NCBI RefSeq assembly: GCF_030811685.1 | Contig: NZ_JAUSRF010000004.1 | Coordinates: 248,001 to 312,000 of the forward strand | Length of the DNA: 64,000 nucleotides | Origin: Neorhizobium huautlense | Lineage (GTDB): Bacteria; Pseudomonadota; Alphaproteobacteria; Rhizobiales; Rhizobiaceae | Reading direction: 5' to 3' | Shown: positions 19,770 through 28,876 of the stretch, piece by piece | Position numbering within the stretch: the first letter of the stretch is position 1 | Layout of the letters: every line of letters starts with the position of its first letter | Made by a program: the position numbers and the translations under genes | The notes under the pieces: generated by a model | Told to the model about the DNA's origin: nothing | The model's input: only the letters and a program-made list of their open reading frames with translations | The model's database searches: none

Positions 19770-20981
19770 ATGGCCAGACAAAAAGTAGCGATGCTGACGG
19801 CGGGCGGCCTTGCCCCCTGCCTTTCCTCAGCCGTCGGCGGCTTGATCGAGCGTTACAGCGATGTCGCGCCGGAACTGGATCTCATCGCCTATCGCTCCGG
19901 TTATCAGGGCGTGCTGCTTGGCGATTCCATCGAAATCACCCCGCAGATGCGCGAAAAGGCGCACCTCCTGCATCGTTTCGGCGGCTCGCCGATCGGCAAC
20001 AGCCGCGTCAAGCTGACCAATGCGGCGGACTGCGTCAAACGCGGCCTCGTCAAGGAAGGCGAAAACCCGCTGAAAGTGGCGGCCGAACGGCTGGCAGCCG
20101 ATGGCGTCACCATTCTCCACACGATCGGTGGCGACGACACCAATACGACGGCCGCCGATCTTGCCGCCTATCTCGGCCAGAACGGTTATGACCTCACCGT
20201 GGTCGGCCTGCCGAAAACCGTCGACAACGATGTCGTGCCGATCCGCCAGTCGCTTGGCGCGTGGACGGCGGCGGAAGTCGGCGCGAACTTCTTCGATAAT
20301 GTGTCGAACGAACAGAGCGCCGCACCGCGCACGCTGATCATCCATGAGGTGATGGGCCGCCATTGCGGCTGGCTAACAGCCGCTACCGCCCGCGCCTACA
20401 TGCAGAAAACCAGGACCCACGATTACGTCGAGGGCTTCATGATGGACGAGCAGTTGAAGAAGATCGACGGCATCTATCTGCCGGAGATGCGTTTTGATCG
20501 CGATGCGGAAGCCACCCGCCTCAAGGACGTGATGGACCGCTATGGTTTCGTCACCCTGTTCATTTCCGAGGGCGCCTGCATGGATGTCATCGTCAGGGAA
20601 CTGGAAGCGTCCGGCGAAAACATCAAGCGTGATGCCTTTGGCCATGTGAAGCTCGATACGATCAATGTCGGCGGCTGGTTCCAGAAACAGTTCGCCTCGC
20701 TGCTGGGTGCCGAACGCTCGCTGGTCCAAAAGTCCGGCTACTTTGCCCGCTCGGCTCCTGCCAATGGCGATGACCTGCGACTGATCCAGGGCATGGTCGA
20801 TCTGGCTGTGGAAAGTGCGTTGAATGGCGTTTCCGGCGTCACCGGACACGACGAAGATCAGAATGGGAAATTGCGCACGATCGAATTCCCGCGTATCAAG
20901 GGAGGCAAGCATTTTGATTTGTCGACCCCATGGTTCGGTGAGGTCATGACGGCAGTCGGCCAAGGTTTCGAAAAGGCCTGA
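19770..20981 (+). CDS. pfp: PPi-dependent 6-phosphofructokinase
   Basis: The 403-residue enzyme phosphorylates fructose 6-phosphate with pyrophosphate, reversibly, in the cytoplasm. Evidence is the phosphate-binding GGDDTN (120-125), where the second Asp marks pyrophosphate rather than ATP use, the catalytic PKTVDND (148-154), and MGRHCGWL in the substrate region. The start at 19770 follows GGAGGAG by six bases; the longer frame from 19626 lacks a ribosome site. It is monocistronic as far as can be seen, with the LysE-type gene 42 bp downstream. Confidence 0.96.
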   Translation: MARQKVAMLTAGGLAPCLSSAVGGLIERYSDVAPELDLIAYRSGYQGVLLGDSIEITPQMREKAHLLHRFGGSPIGNSRVKLTNAADCVKRGLVKEGENPLKVAAERLAADGVTILHTIGGDDTNTTAADLAAYLGQNGYDLTVVGLPKTVDNDVVPIRQSLGAWTAAEVGANFFDNVSNEQSAAPRTLIIHEVMGRHCGWLTAATARAYMQKTRTHDYVEGFMMDEQLKKIDGIYLPEMRFDRDAEATRLKDVMDRYGFVTLFISEGACMDVIVRELEASGENIKRDAFGHVKLDTINVGGWFQKQFASLLGAERSLVQKSGYFARSAPANGDDLRLIQGMVDLAVESALNGVSGVTGHDEDQNGKLRTIEFPRIKGGKHFDLSTPWFGEVMTAVGQGFEKA

Positions 20982-21023
20982 TTTTCAGCGGCAGCGGCCC
21001 GAAAGAGGAAGGGCCGGAGGAGA

Positions 21024-21662
21024 ATGGGAATGTCCAGCGATGCAATGCTTCTTTTCGCAGCGGCGGCGTTGTTCCTCGTCATTCTGCCCGGTCCGCTTGC
21101 CGATCTGACCGCGCGCTACACTTTGTCGCGCGGCCGCCTCACCGGCCTTCTCACCGTTCCGGCGATCGCGCTCGGCCTCGTTGCCGCCATGACGGTGGCG
21201 AGCATGCCGGTTGTCGCCGTCGCCCGTTACTTGCCGCACCTTTTCGAACTCGTCTCGTGGATCGGCCTCACCTATCTTCTGCTGCATGTGCTGTGGACGC
21301 TGCAGCATCCGGCCCGCGGTTATCTCGCCCACAACGACAACCTGCCGGAACGCCAGCCGGTCCGCATTTTTCTGCACATCTTCCGCCTTGCGGCGCTGAA
21401 ACCGCGCTCCATCCTCGCCTTTATCGCGCTTCTGCCGCAGGCTTTCGATCCACATGGCTCGCTTTCTCTGCAACTGGTTGAAATGGATGGTGTTTTGCTG
21501 GGTGCGGCAATGGTCGGCTGCGTGATGAACGTCGTCCTTGCGGGGCGCCGTCTGAAGCGGGCCGAAAAACTCGGGCTTAAGAAGCCAGCCTCGCGCAAGC
21601 CTCGTACGCGATTTATATCCCGTCGTGCGGTCACGGCCGGATACCGGCGGATTGCCGCCTGA
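21024..21662 (+). CDS. LysE/RhtB-family membrane protein
   Basis: The 212-residue protein has about five to six hydrophobic segments and the family-type start LFLVILPGPLADLTARYTLSRGR, with PGP in the first helix as in LysE translocators. Members export amino acids or related metabolites. The C-terminal third is basic and not membrane-like (KLGLKKPASRKPRTRF), a departure from the standard family. It starts 42 bp after pfp behind GGAGGAGAA and may share its transcript. Confidence 0.75.
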   Translation: MGMSSDAMLLFAAAALFLVILPGPLADLTARYTLSRGRLTGLLTVPAIALGLVAAMTVASMPVVAVARYLPHLFELVSWIGLTYLLLHVLWTLQHPARGYLAHNDNLPERQPVRIFLHIFRLAALKPRSILAFIALLPQAFDPHGSLSLQLVEMDGVLLGAAMVGCVMNVVLAGRRLKRAEKLGLKKPASRKPRTRFISRRAVTAGYRRIAA

Positions 21663-21852
21663 AAAAAAGCGAAGCGACCAAAAAAAGCTGTGCGCAGACT
21701 TTGACACGAATAGGCGTTTGGCCTTGAAAACAGGGGCTTAACGAACACCTGTGCAGTCCACTTGCCCGAATGCTACCAATCGGTTAATGGACGTAATGAT
21801 CCGTTAGGATTCTTGAGCGGGCTGGGACAACCGATTTCATGAGAGCGACCCA

Positions 21853-22896
21853 ATGGTGATCACGCGATTTGGCGGCTGCAAGACGGCTCTGGCTTTTGCT
21901 GTTTCTTCCGCACTCGCGGGTTGTTCGGCCATGGATCAGGCCTCAGGTCCGAATATGACGGCAGGCCAGCCGACGGCGACCGCACAAGCCGATACCGCCG
22001 TTGATCCGAACGCAGCTCAGGTGGCCGATATGGCTGGCGAGACCGCGCCGGTTCTCGAAAAGTCCGGCCGCATCCATATCGCCTCGCTTCCGACCAGTCT
22101 CAGCGTCACCGAGATCCAGACCGCAGCCCTTGCGTCGTCGGACCCGGCACCGCAGCCTGTTCCGCTCGCCATTGCACCGATCACCGACGCCACCAGTGCA
22201 GCGCAGGCCATCGCCAGTGCCGCTCCGGTCGCGGGTTCCGCTCCGGCAACCAGCACAGTTCTCGCTTCTGCTGCCCCCTCACAGCATACTCTTTCCACCA
22301 AATCCGGACGTATCGTGCAGCCGCAGATGTCGGCCGGCCCAGTGGCCAATGAAATGGTCGCGACCGCGGAACTGCCCATCACGGCCGAAATGGTCGCCGT
22401 TCAGTCTGTCGTGCCGATGCCGAAACCGACTGCACCGAACATGATGCTGGCCTATGCCGGCCCGCACGACGCCGTTTCCGGCATGATGAATGCGGGCTTC
22501 TTTCCGCCCGCACCCGGCGCACCGATCCCGGAAACCGCCGATGCCAGTAATCCGCAGCTCAACAAGCTGATCACCCGTTATGCCGGTCTCTATGGCGTGC
22601 CGGAATCGCTGGTGCACCGCGTCGTGCATCGCGAAAGCAAATATGACCCGAAGGCCTATCACAAGAACGGCTATTGGGGTCTCATGCAGATCAAATATTC
22701 GACCGCCAAATCGATGGGTTACGACGGTCCGGCCAACGGCCTGCTCGATGCCGAAACCAATCTGAAATACGCGATCAAATACCTGCGCGGCGCCTGGCTG
22801 GTGGCCGGCAACAAGAATGACGAAGCCATCAAGCTTTACGCCCGCGGTTATTATTACGACGCCAAGCGCAAGAACATGCTGCACGTCTTGCAGTGA
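21853..22896 (+). CDS. Lytic transglycosylase lipoprotein (SLT domain)
   Basis: The 347-residue protein has an N-terminal lipobox (SALAGC, Cys at about 24), so it is probably anchored to a membrane facing the periplasm. A long Ala/Pro/Thr-rich low-complexity region spans about 30-220. The C-terminal SLT domain has the catalytic Glu in VHRESKYDPKAY, followed by GYWGLMQIKYSTAKSMGY and YAIKYLRGAW. It cleaves glycan strands to 1,6-anhydro ends. A dispersed repeat begins about 20 bp past its stop. Confidence 0.92.
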   Translation: MVITRFGGCKTALAFAVSSALAGCSAMDQASGPNMTAGQPTATAQADTAVDPNAAQVADMAGETAPVLEKSGRIHIASLPTSLSVTEIQTAALASSDPAPQPVPLAIAPITDATSAAQAIASAAPVAGSAPATSTVLASAAPSQHTLSTKSGRIVQPQMSAGPVANEMVATAELPITAEMVAVQSVVPMPKPTAPNMMLAYAGPHDAVSGMMNAGFFPPAPGAPIPETADASNPQLNKLITRYAGLYGVPESLVHRVVHRESKYDPKAYHKNGYWGLMQIKYSTAKSMGYDGPANGLLDAETNLKYAIKYLRGAWLVAGNKNDEAIKLYARGYYYDAKRKNMLHVLQ

Positions 22897-22918
22897 GGAT
22901 GGGACGACCTCTCCCGGA

Positions 22919-23006
22919 CGTCATCATTGGGCCTGTCCCAAGGATCTAACCACGCCCCATATTGACGCTCAGCAGATCCTCGGCACAAGGCCGAGGATGA
23001 CGTCGT
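22919..23006. repeat. Dispersed intergenic palindromic repeat, copy A
   Basis: Two imperfect inverted-repeat arms are present, CGTCATCATTGGGCCTGTCC at the left and AGGCCGAGGATGACGTCG at the right. Between them lies CTAACCACG. The same plan (TCxTCGGGxxTGTCCCGAGG, CTAA[CG]CACG, CGAGxATGACG) recurs at 60856-60943. Both copies lie between the ends of convergent genes. They resemble the RIME-like palindromic elements common in rhizobial genomes and could act as bidirectional terminators. Confidence 0.75.
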
Positions 23007-23031
23007 ATTTATTGGGACCCTTTGCGCCCCC

Positions 23032-24378
23032 TCACCTCACCGCCTTCGCGGCCGCCGCAATCAATTCCAGCACGTTGTAGCCGCCGCCAGAGGGCGTCAG
23101 CCCCATGCGCAGCACCACCAGCCCCATCGATGGCACTATCGCCACCGTCTGCCCGTCATGACCACTCAGCATGAACATGTCCGCCGGCAGGCCTTCGGCA
23201 TCGCGGCCATAAAGTTTTAGCCAGGTCTGCATCTGCGAATAACGGCCATCAGATTTCGGCGAAGCCTTGCCCATCATCGCAACAGTGCCCTCAGGCAGCA
23301 GGCGTTCGCCCTTCCACATGCCATCCGCCGCCAGCAGCATGCCGAAACGCGTCCAGTCGCGTGCCGTCGCATAAATGTAGGAACTGCCGGCAAGAGTACC
23401 GCTCGCATCGGTCTCAAACACCGCGCTTTGCATGCCGAGCGGCGCAAACAGCGCCTTCCGCGGATAGGCAAGAGCCGTCGCCTTGTCGCCGATGCGGTCC
23501 ATCCAGAGTTTCGACAGGATCACCGAGGTGCCGGAGGAATAGGAAAACTTTGTGCCGGGCGAAGCTTCCAGCGGCGTGTCGATGGCGAATTCGGCCATGT
23601 CCTGCTCAAGGAACAGCATACGCGTGACATCCGCCACCGTGCCGTAATTTTCGTTGAAACCGAGGCCGCTCTCCATGGCGAGAAGCTGCGCCAGCGTGAT
23701 CTCGCCACGCTCGTCATTGGCCCATTGCGGAAAGAGGTTGCGATCCGAATAGGCCAGCTTACCCTCACCCACCAGCTTGGCGATCAGCGCCGCATTGACC
23801 GTTTTCGCCATAGACCAGCCAATCAGCGGCGTTTTCTCCGAAAATCCCGCGCCGTAGCGCTCACCGAGAATACGCCCGTTCTGCGCAACGATGACGGCGC
23901 GCATGCCGGGTCCGGTCAAAGCCTCGTTTGCCAGAAGCGAGGTGATCCGCTGATCCGCCTCGATCTTCGCACCGTCTGGGAAAAGAACGTCGGCCGGAGC
24001 TGATTCGGGCCCGATGATCGGCGAGCTCTGGTTCCGCTCGCCCTTGGCGGCCAGATCCTGCGTCACCGCGCAACCGACATCGTCACGATAGATGGCGACC
24101 GAAGGCGCGATGAACCCGAAGATCGCCGCATCCACCTTCGCCGCCTGTTCATCGACACTCACCCGCATCAGCCGCAGCAGCGGATGGCCCGGCGCCTGCA
24201 CATCGACGGCCAGCACCTCCTGCGCATCGCGATCCGCCAAAAAAACGTTGGAACACACGATCTTGGCGGCATAACCGCTGCCCACCCGCAAAAGCTCCGG
24301 CGGCATGGTGACGAGCCAGACAAGGCAGGCGGCCAGCAGCGTGACGACGGTGATGAGGATGATCTTGATGATGCGCAT
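23032..24378 (-). CDS. Serine hydrolase, beta-lactamase class C family
   Basis: The protein of about 448 residues has an N-terminal membrane anchor or signal (IIKIILITVVTLLAACLVWLV). Active-site motifs are SMAKTVN (SxxK), YSSGTS (the YxS/N element), and SGHDGQ (the HxG third motif). It belongs to the penicillin-recognising hydrolase superfamily; members include esterases, D-amino peptidases and lipid-modifying enzymes, and resistance activity should not be assumed. Start 24378 is preferred over 24402 because GGAG lies six bases ahead. It diverges from btaA. Confidence 0.85.
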   Translation of the reverse strand: MRIIKIILITVVTLLAACLVWLVTMPPELLRVGSGYAAKIVCSNVFLADRDAQEVLAVDVQAPGHPLLRLMRVSVDEQAAKVDAAIFGFIAPSVAIYRDDVGCAVTQDLAAKGERNQSSPIIGPESAPADVLFPDGAKIEADQRITSLLANEALTGPGMRAVIVAQNGRILGERYGAGFSEKTPLIGWSMAKTVNAALIAKLVGEGKLAYSDRNLFPQWANDERGEITLAQLLAMESGLGFNENYGTVADVTRMLFLEQDMAEFAIDTPLEASPGTKFSYSSGTSVILSKLWMDRIGDKATALAYPRKALFAPLGMQSAVFETDASGTLAGSSYIYATARDWTRFGMLLAADGMWKGERLLPEGTVAMMGKASPKSDGRYSQMQTWLKLYGRDAEGLPADMFMLSGHDGQTVAIVPSMGLVVLRMGLTPSGGGYNVLELIAAAAKAVR

Positions 24379-24438
24379 GGCGGGCTCCGGTTGCGGGCGC
24401 ATGCAATCAGGAAAGTTTCATCAAGGGAAGAGCCGCGA

Positions 24439-24478
24439 CTGTCACCATGGTCACATATCCGCGTCATCAAACTGTAGC
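24439..24478 (+). promoter_or_regulatory. Candidate tandem Pho boxes ahead of btaAB
   Basis: Four 7-mers spaced exactly 11 bp apart, CTGTCAC, GTCACAT, GCGTCAT and CTGTAGC (starting 24439, 24450, 24461, 24472), match the PhoB direct-repeat pattern CTGTCAT-N4 at about 10/14 and 9/14. They end 46 bp before the btaA start. Phosphate-starvation control of betaine-lipid synthesis is established in rhizobia; the boxes themselves are my reading. Confidence 0.6.
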
Positions 24479-24524
24479 AGGCCGGGTCTAGAGCCGTTTC
24501 AACTCATGAAGAGCAGGAACGATC

Positions 24525-25772
24525 ATGACTGATTTTGCTTCGGAAGCCGGTTATCTCAAGAACGAGAAACTCAAGAGTGCCCTCCTCCAGCACAAGGCGC
24601 TCTCGGCCAAGGGTCTTTCCGAGCGCATGTTCGGCCTCCTGTTTTCAGGCCTCGTTTATCCGCAGATCTGGGAAGACCCGGATGTCGACATGGCAGCGAT
24701 GGAACTGGCTGAAGGTCACCGTGTAGTTACCATCGCATCCGGCGGCTGCAACATGATTGCCTATCTCAGCCGCCGCCCGGAAAAGATCGATGTCGTCGAT
24801 CTCAATCCGCACCACGTGGCGCTGAACCGTCTCAAGCTGACGGCCTTCCGTCACCTGCCCGGCCATTCCGACGTCGTACGCCTGCTCGGCCAGCACAATA
24901 ACGACGCCAATATTTCCGCCTTCGATACGTTCATCGCCCCGCATCTCGACGACACCACCCGCGCCTATTGGCAGAAACGCGGCGTCAACGGCCGCCGTCG
25001 CATCGATGTGTTCAAGCGCAATATCTATCGCACCGGCCTTCTCGGTCGTTTCATCGGCGTCGGCCATCTTCTGGCGCGCCTGCACGGCGTCGATCTGACG
25101 AAAATGGCGGAGGCAAAATCGTTGCGCGAACAGCGCCAGTTCTTCGAAGACCGCATCGCCCCCCTGTTCGACAAGCCGTTCATCAAGTTCCTCACCAGCC
25201 GCAAGAGCTCGCTGTTCGGCCTCGGCATCCCGCCGCAGCAATATGACGAGCTGGCGAGCCTTGCCGATGACGGCTCGATCGCACCGGTCCTGCGTCAGAG
25301 GCTTGAAAAACTCGCCTGCCATTTCCCGCTGCGCGACAACTATTTTGCCTGGCAGGCCTTTGCACGCCGGTATCCGCAGCCGCATGAGGGTTCGCTGCCG
25401 ACCTATCTGCGCGAGGAACATTACGCCGCGATCCGCGACAATGCCGAGCGTGTCAGCGTCCACCACGCTAGCTTCACCGAACTTCTGAACCAGAAGCCGG
25501 CCGCTTCCGTCGACCGTTACATCCTGCTCGATGCGCAGGACTGGATGAACGACGAGCAGCTCAACGACCTTTGGACCGAAGTCACCCGCACTGCCGCTCC
25601 CGGCGCCCGCGTCATCTTCCGCACCGCCGCCGAAAAGAGCGTCATCGAAGGCCGCCTGTCGCAGGCCATTGCCGACCAGTGGACCTACAGCAAGGACCGC
25701 TCGGAGGCGCTCAACGTTCAGGACCGCTCAGCCATCTATGGCGGTTTTCACATCTACACCAAAAACGCCTGA
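24525..25772 (+). CDS. btaA: SAM:diacylglycerol 3-amino-3-carboxypropyltransferase
   Basis: The 415-residue DUF3419-type protein makes diacylglyceryl-homoserine, the first step of DGTS betaine-lipid synthesis. The SAM site is seen as VVTIASGGCNMIAYL followed by DVVDLNPHHVALNRLKL; the opening LFSGLVYPQIWEDP is typical of BtaA. The C-terminal half has ILLDAQDWM and RVIFRTAAE. It is associated with the inner membrane, where its lipid substrate lies. btaB follows 14 bp later, so the two are an operon. Confidence 0.93.
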   Translation: MTDFASEAGYLKNEKLKSALLQHKALSAKGLSERMFGLLFSGLVYPQIWEDPDVDMAAMELAEGHRVVTIASGGCNMIAYLSRRPEKIDVVDLNPHHVALNRLKLTAFRHLPGHSDVVRLLGQHNNDANISAFDTFIAPHLDDTTRAYWQKRGVNGRRRIDVFKRNIYRTGLLGRFIGVGHLLARLHGVDLTKMAEAKSLREQRQFFEDRIAPLFDKPFIKFLTSRKSSLFGLGIPPQQYDELASLADDGSIAPVLRQRLEKLACHFPLRDNYFAWQAFARRYPQPHEGSLPTYLREEHYAAIRDNAERVSVHHASFTELLNQKPAASVDRYILLDAQDWMNDEQLNDLWTEVTRTAAPGARVIFRTAAEKSVIEGRLSQAIADQWTYSKDRSEALNVQDRSAIYGGFHIYTKNA

Positions 25773-25786
25773 GTGGGGCCGGACGG

Positions 25787-26464
25787 ATGGCGGCGGCAAA
25801 CGAACACAATCACCTGAACGGCGGAGACCACGACCATGCCGCCCGCATGGACGGCATGTACCGTTACCAGCGGCACATCTACGACCTCACCCGCAAATAT
25901 TACCTGTTCGGCCGCGACAAGGCGATCGCCAGCCTTGGCATGGCGGAAGGCGAAACGCTGCTGGAAGTCGGCTGCGGGACTGGCCGCAACCTGCTGCTTG
26001 CCCACAAACACCACCGCGGCGCAAAACTGTTCGGTCTCGATATTTCCGCCGAAATGCTGGAAAGCGCCCGCCGCAATTTTCGAAACAAGGCCGAGCAGCC
26101 GGTGCTGAAAGTGGCCGACGCAACCACGTTCAAGGCTCAGGATTTCGGCACGGACGGCTTTGATCGCATCCTGATCTCCTATGCCCTGTCGATGATCCCC
26201 GACTGGGAAGGCGCGATTGATGCGGCGCTGAAAGCCGTCAAGCCCGGCGGTTCGTTGCATATCGTCGATTTCGGCCAGCAAGAGCGCCTGCCCGCATGGT
26301 TCCGCGCGATGCTGCAGGCCTGGCTCATCCGCTTCCATGTGACACCACGGGCGAACCTCCACGAAGCCTTGGAAAAACGACTGGCGGATGCCAATGCCGA
26401 CATGATCTTTGAGGAAATCGGTGGCGGTTACGCCTGGCATGCGATCATCCGCAAGCGCGCCTGA
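25787..26464 (+). CDS. btaB: Diacylglyceryl-homoserine N-methyltransferase
   Basis: The 225-residue class I methyltransferase carries motif I LLEVGCGTGRNLL (about 60-72), the acidic motif II region KLFGLDISAEMLESA, and the post-motif HIVDFGQQERLP. The start MAAANEHNHL was chosen because the upstream part of the open frame overlaps btaA in another frame. In rhizobia BtaB methylates the homoserine head group three times to form DGTS, replacing phospholipids under phosphate limitation. Its place directly behind btaA is the main reason for the specific name. Confidence 0.92.
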   Translation: MAAANEHNHLNGGDHDHAARMDGMYRYQRHIYDLTRKYYLFGRDKAIASLGMAEGETLLEVGCGTGRNLLLAHKHHRGAKLFGLDISAEMLESARRNFRNKAEQPVLKVADATTFKAQDFGTDGFDRILISYALSMIPDWEGAIDAALKAVKPGGSLHIVDFGQQERLPAWFRAMLQAWLIRFHVTPRANLHEALEKRLADANADMIFEEIGGGYAWHAIIRKRA

Positions 26465-26602
26465 CATTGCCGACCTGACACGATTGTCATCAGCGGCCGG
26501 GCTCGCCCGGCTCCAATTTTCCGGTCTTTGTGCTAAACCCGATTCGGCCCGACCAGCACGCATGGACGGTCAAGAAATCTGAGCCTCAAGACCGGACCTT
26601 TC

Positions 26603-27385
26603 ATGCATCGAGCCCTTATCGCCCTTGCCGTGACCGCAATGCTGGCCACCGGCTGCACCTCGACCGCAGACCTGCTCGACGCGCCGTCGATCAAGGGCAC
26701 GCGTTTCAAGGACAATGACCCGCAGGACTTTGGCCGCAACCATCCCGGCACGCACGCCGTGCATGGCATCGACCTGTCGAAGTGGAACGGCACGGATATC
26801 GACTGGCAGGAAGTGAAAAAATCCGGCGTCGCTTTCGTGTTCATCAAGGGCACCGAGGGCAAGGACCGCATCGATTCCGCCTTCACCACCCATTGGCGCG
26901 GGGCAGCCAGCGCCGGCATTCCGCATTCGGCCTATCATTTCTATTATTTCTGCTCGACCCCGGAAGATCAGGCCGACTGGTTCATCCGCAACGTGCCGAA
27001 GGAAGCCAACATGCTGCCGCCGGTGCTGGACATGGAGTGGAACCACGCCTCGCCCAGCTGCAAGCTGAAGCCCGACACGGAAACGGTGCGCGACGTGATG
27101 CAGCGTTTCATGGACCGGATCGAAGCCCATTACGGGGTGAAGCCGATCATCTATACGTCGGTGGATTTTCATCGCGACCGGCTGGTCGGCGCCTTCAGCA
27201 ACCATCATTTCTGGGTGCGCTCCGTGGCCGCCCATCCAAGCCAGATCTACGCCAACCGCAAATGGACCTTCTGGCAATATACGGCGACCGGTGTCATTCC
27301 CGGCATCAAGGGACCGACCGACATCAACGTGTTCTCCGGTTCGGAAAAGAGCTGGCGGCAATGGGTTGCTTCCGCCAACAGGTAG
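26603..27385 (+). CDS. GH25 muramidase (lysozyme), lipoprotein
   Basis: The 260-residue protein has a lipobox at MLATGC (Cys 18), so it is probably lipid-anchored. The GH25 domain starts HGIDLSKWNGTDIDW (first catalytic Asp region), continues with AFVFIKGTEG, and has the catalytic pair in LPPVLDMEWN (DxE). FWQYTATG near the C-terminus is a family signature. It hydrolyses the beta-1,4 bond of peptidoglycan. It is followed 150 bp later by an MltB-type transglycosylase. Confidence 0.93.
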   Translation: MHRALIALAVTAMLATGCTSTADLLDAPSIKGTRFKDNDPQDFGRNHPGTHAVHGIDLSKWNGTDIDWQEVKKSGVAFVFIKGTEGKDRIDSAFTTHWRGAASAGIPHSAYHFYYFCSTPEDQADWFIRNVPKEANMLPPVLDMEWNHASPSCKLKPDTETVRDVMQRFMDRIEAHYGVKPIIYTSVDFHRDRLVGAFSNHHFWVRSVAAHPSQIYANRKWTFWQYTATGVIPGIKGPTDINVFSGSEKSWRQWVASANR

Positions 27386-27534
27386 AAGTGCTGCGCTTTG
27401 GCGGCGGTACTTGCAGAAATGACGAGGAACTGATGTAAGACGGGCCATATCGGGGCCGTTTCCTTGTTTATGTCACATTGTTTGCGTCACAACAAACGCC
27501 AACTCCGCATTTGCCCATAACAGGAAACCTTTGC

Positions 27535-28764
27535 ATGTCCGTCGCACGCCGCCTTGCGCTCGCCCTCACCCTGCCCGCCCTTCTTGCCACCACCACGCTG
27601 ACGCAGGCCGCGTCGCTGGAGCTTTCGGCCGGCAACAACACCCAGCCGGTTGCCTGCGGTGGCGAGCTGCCGGCCTTCCTCGCCGGCGTCAAGCAGGAAG
27701 CCATTGCCAAGGGCATTCCGGCCAGTGCCGTCGATACCGCCCTTGCCGGCGCGCAGATCGATCAGAAGGTGCTGTCGCGAGACCGCGCACAGGGCGTCTT
27801 CCGCCAGACTTTTCTTGAATTCTCGCAGCGCACCGTCAGCCAGTCGCGCCTCGATATCGGCCGCCAGAAGATGAGCCAGATGAAGGACATCTTTGGCCGC
27901 GCGGAAAGCGAATATGGCGTGCCAGCCGGTGTCATCACCGCCTTCTGGGCGATGGAAACCGATTTCGGCGCCGTACAGGGCGATTTCAACACCCGCAATG
28001 CTCTCGTCACACTGGCGCATGATTGCCGCCGCCCGCAGCTGTTTCGCCCGCAGCTGATCGCCCTCATCGAGATGGTCCAGCATGGCGATCTCGACCCGGC
28101 CACCAACACCGGCGCATGGGCCGGCGAAATCGGCCAGGTGCAGATGCTGCCGAAGGACATCATCGCCCACGGCGTCGATGGCGACAATTCCGGCCATATC
28201 GACGTGAAGAAGTCTTCGGCAGACGCCGTTCTGACCGCCGCCGCCTTCATCAAGTCGCTCGGCTACCGCAAGGGCGAACCATGGATCCAGGAAGTCCAGG
28301 TTCCGGAAAACCTGCCTTGGGAAAAGACAGGCCTCGGCAACGAGATGCCGGCGTCGGAATGGTTCAAGCTCGGCGTCACCCCGCGTGACGGCGATACAAA
28401 ATTCGGCAACCTGCCGACGGCGCTGATCATGCCGCAGGGCCGCAAGGGTCCGGTCTTCCTGACCTATCCGAACTTCAACATCTATCTGGAATGGAACCAG
28501 TCGTTTATCTACACGACGTCCGCGGCCTATTTCGCCACCCGCCTGTCCGGCGCGCCGACCTACACCAAAGGCAACCCCCATCCTGCCCTCGATGATGCGG
28601 CCATGAAGGACCTGCAGACCAGGTTGCAGGCACGTGGCCACGATGTCGGCAAGATCGACGGCATTTTGGGCTCCGGCACGCGCAACGCCATCCAGAAGGA
28701 ACAGCAGCGCCTTGGCCTGCCCGCCGACGGCTGGCCGACCCAGCAGCTGGTTCAGGGGCTCTGA
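27535..28764 (+). CDS. Lytic murein transglycosylase, MltB-type
   Basis: The protein of about 409 residues has an N-terminal signal peptide (RRLALALTLPALLATTTLTQA). The SLT_2 domain follows: VITAFWAMETDFGAVQGDF holds the catalytic Glu, then AGEIGQVQMLPKDI. A C-terminal peptidoglycan-binding domain reads LQTRLQARGHDVGKIDGILG. No lipobox is seen, so it is likely soluble in the periplasm. The start at 27535 follows AGGAAA; an upstream ATG at 27478 would place 19 extra residues ahead of the signal peptide. Confidence 0.93.
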   Translation: MSVARRLALALTLPALLATTTLTQAASLELSAGNNTQPVACGGELPAFLAGVKQEAIAKGIPASAVDTALAGAQIDQKVLSRDRAQGVFRQTFLEFSQRTVSQSRLDIGRQKMSQMKDIFGRAESEYGVPAGVITAFWAMETDFGAVQGDFNTRNALVTLAHDCRRPQLFRPQLIALIEMVQHGDLDPATNTGAWAGEIGQVQMLPKDIIAHGVDGDNSGHIDVKKSSADAVLTAAAFIKSLGYRKGEPWIQEVQVPENLPWEKTGLGNEMPASEWFKLGVTPRDGDTKFGNLPTALIMPQGRKGPVFLTYPNFNIYLEWNQSFIYTTSAAYFATRLSGAPTYTKGNPHPALDDAAMKDLQTRLQARGHDVGKIDGILGSGTRNAIQKEQQRLGLPADGWPTQQLVQGL

Positions 28765-28796
28765 GCCAGAACTGACGAAACGAATTTTTGCGTCTG

Positions 28797-28833
28797 CGCC
28801 GCCATCCGTTAAAAATCGGGTGGCGGCGTTTTT
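28797..28833 (+). terminator. Intrinsic terminator of the mltB-type gene
   Basis: A 12-bp GC-rich stem, CGCCGCCATCCG pairing with CGGGTGGCGGCG with one mismatch, is followed by T5. Confidence 0.88.
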
Positions 28834-28876
28834 ATTGCGGGTCTATCCCTGATCAAGACAGGGAGATTCTCGCCAC

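Noticed and set aside
27430..27480. Hairpin after the GH25 gene (ACGGG... / ...CCGT)
   Set aside because: Pairing is interrupted and there is no T-run, so I did not call a terminator.
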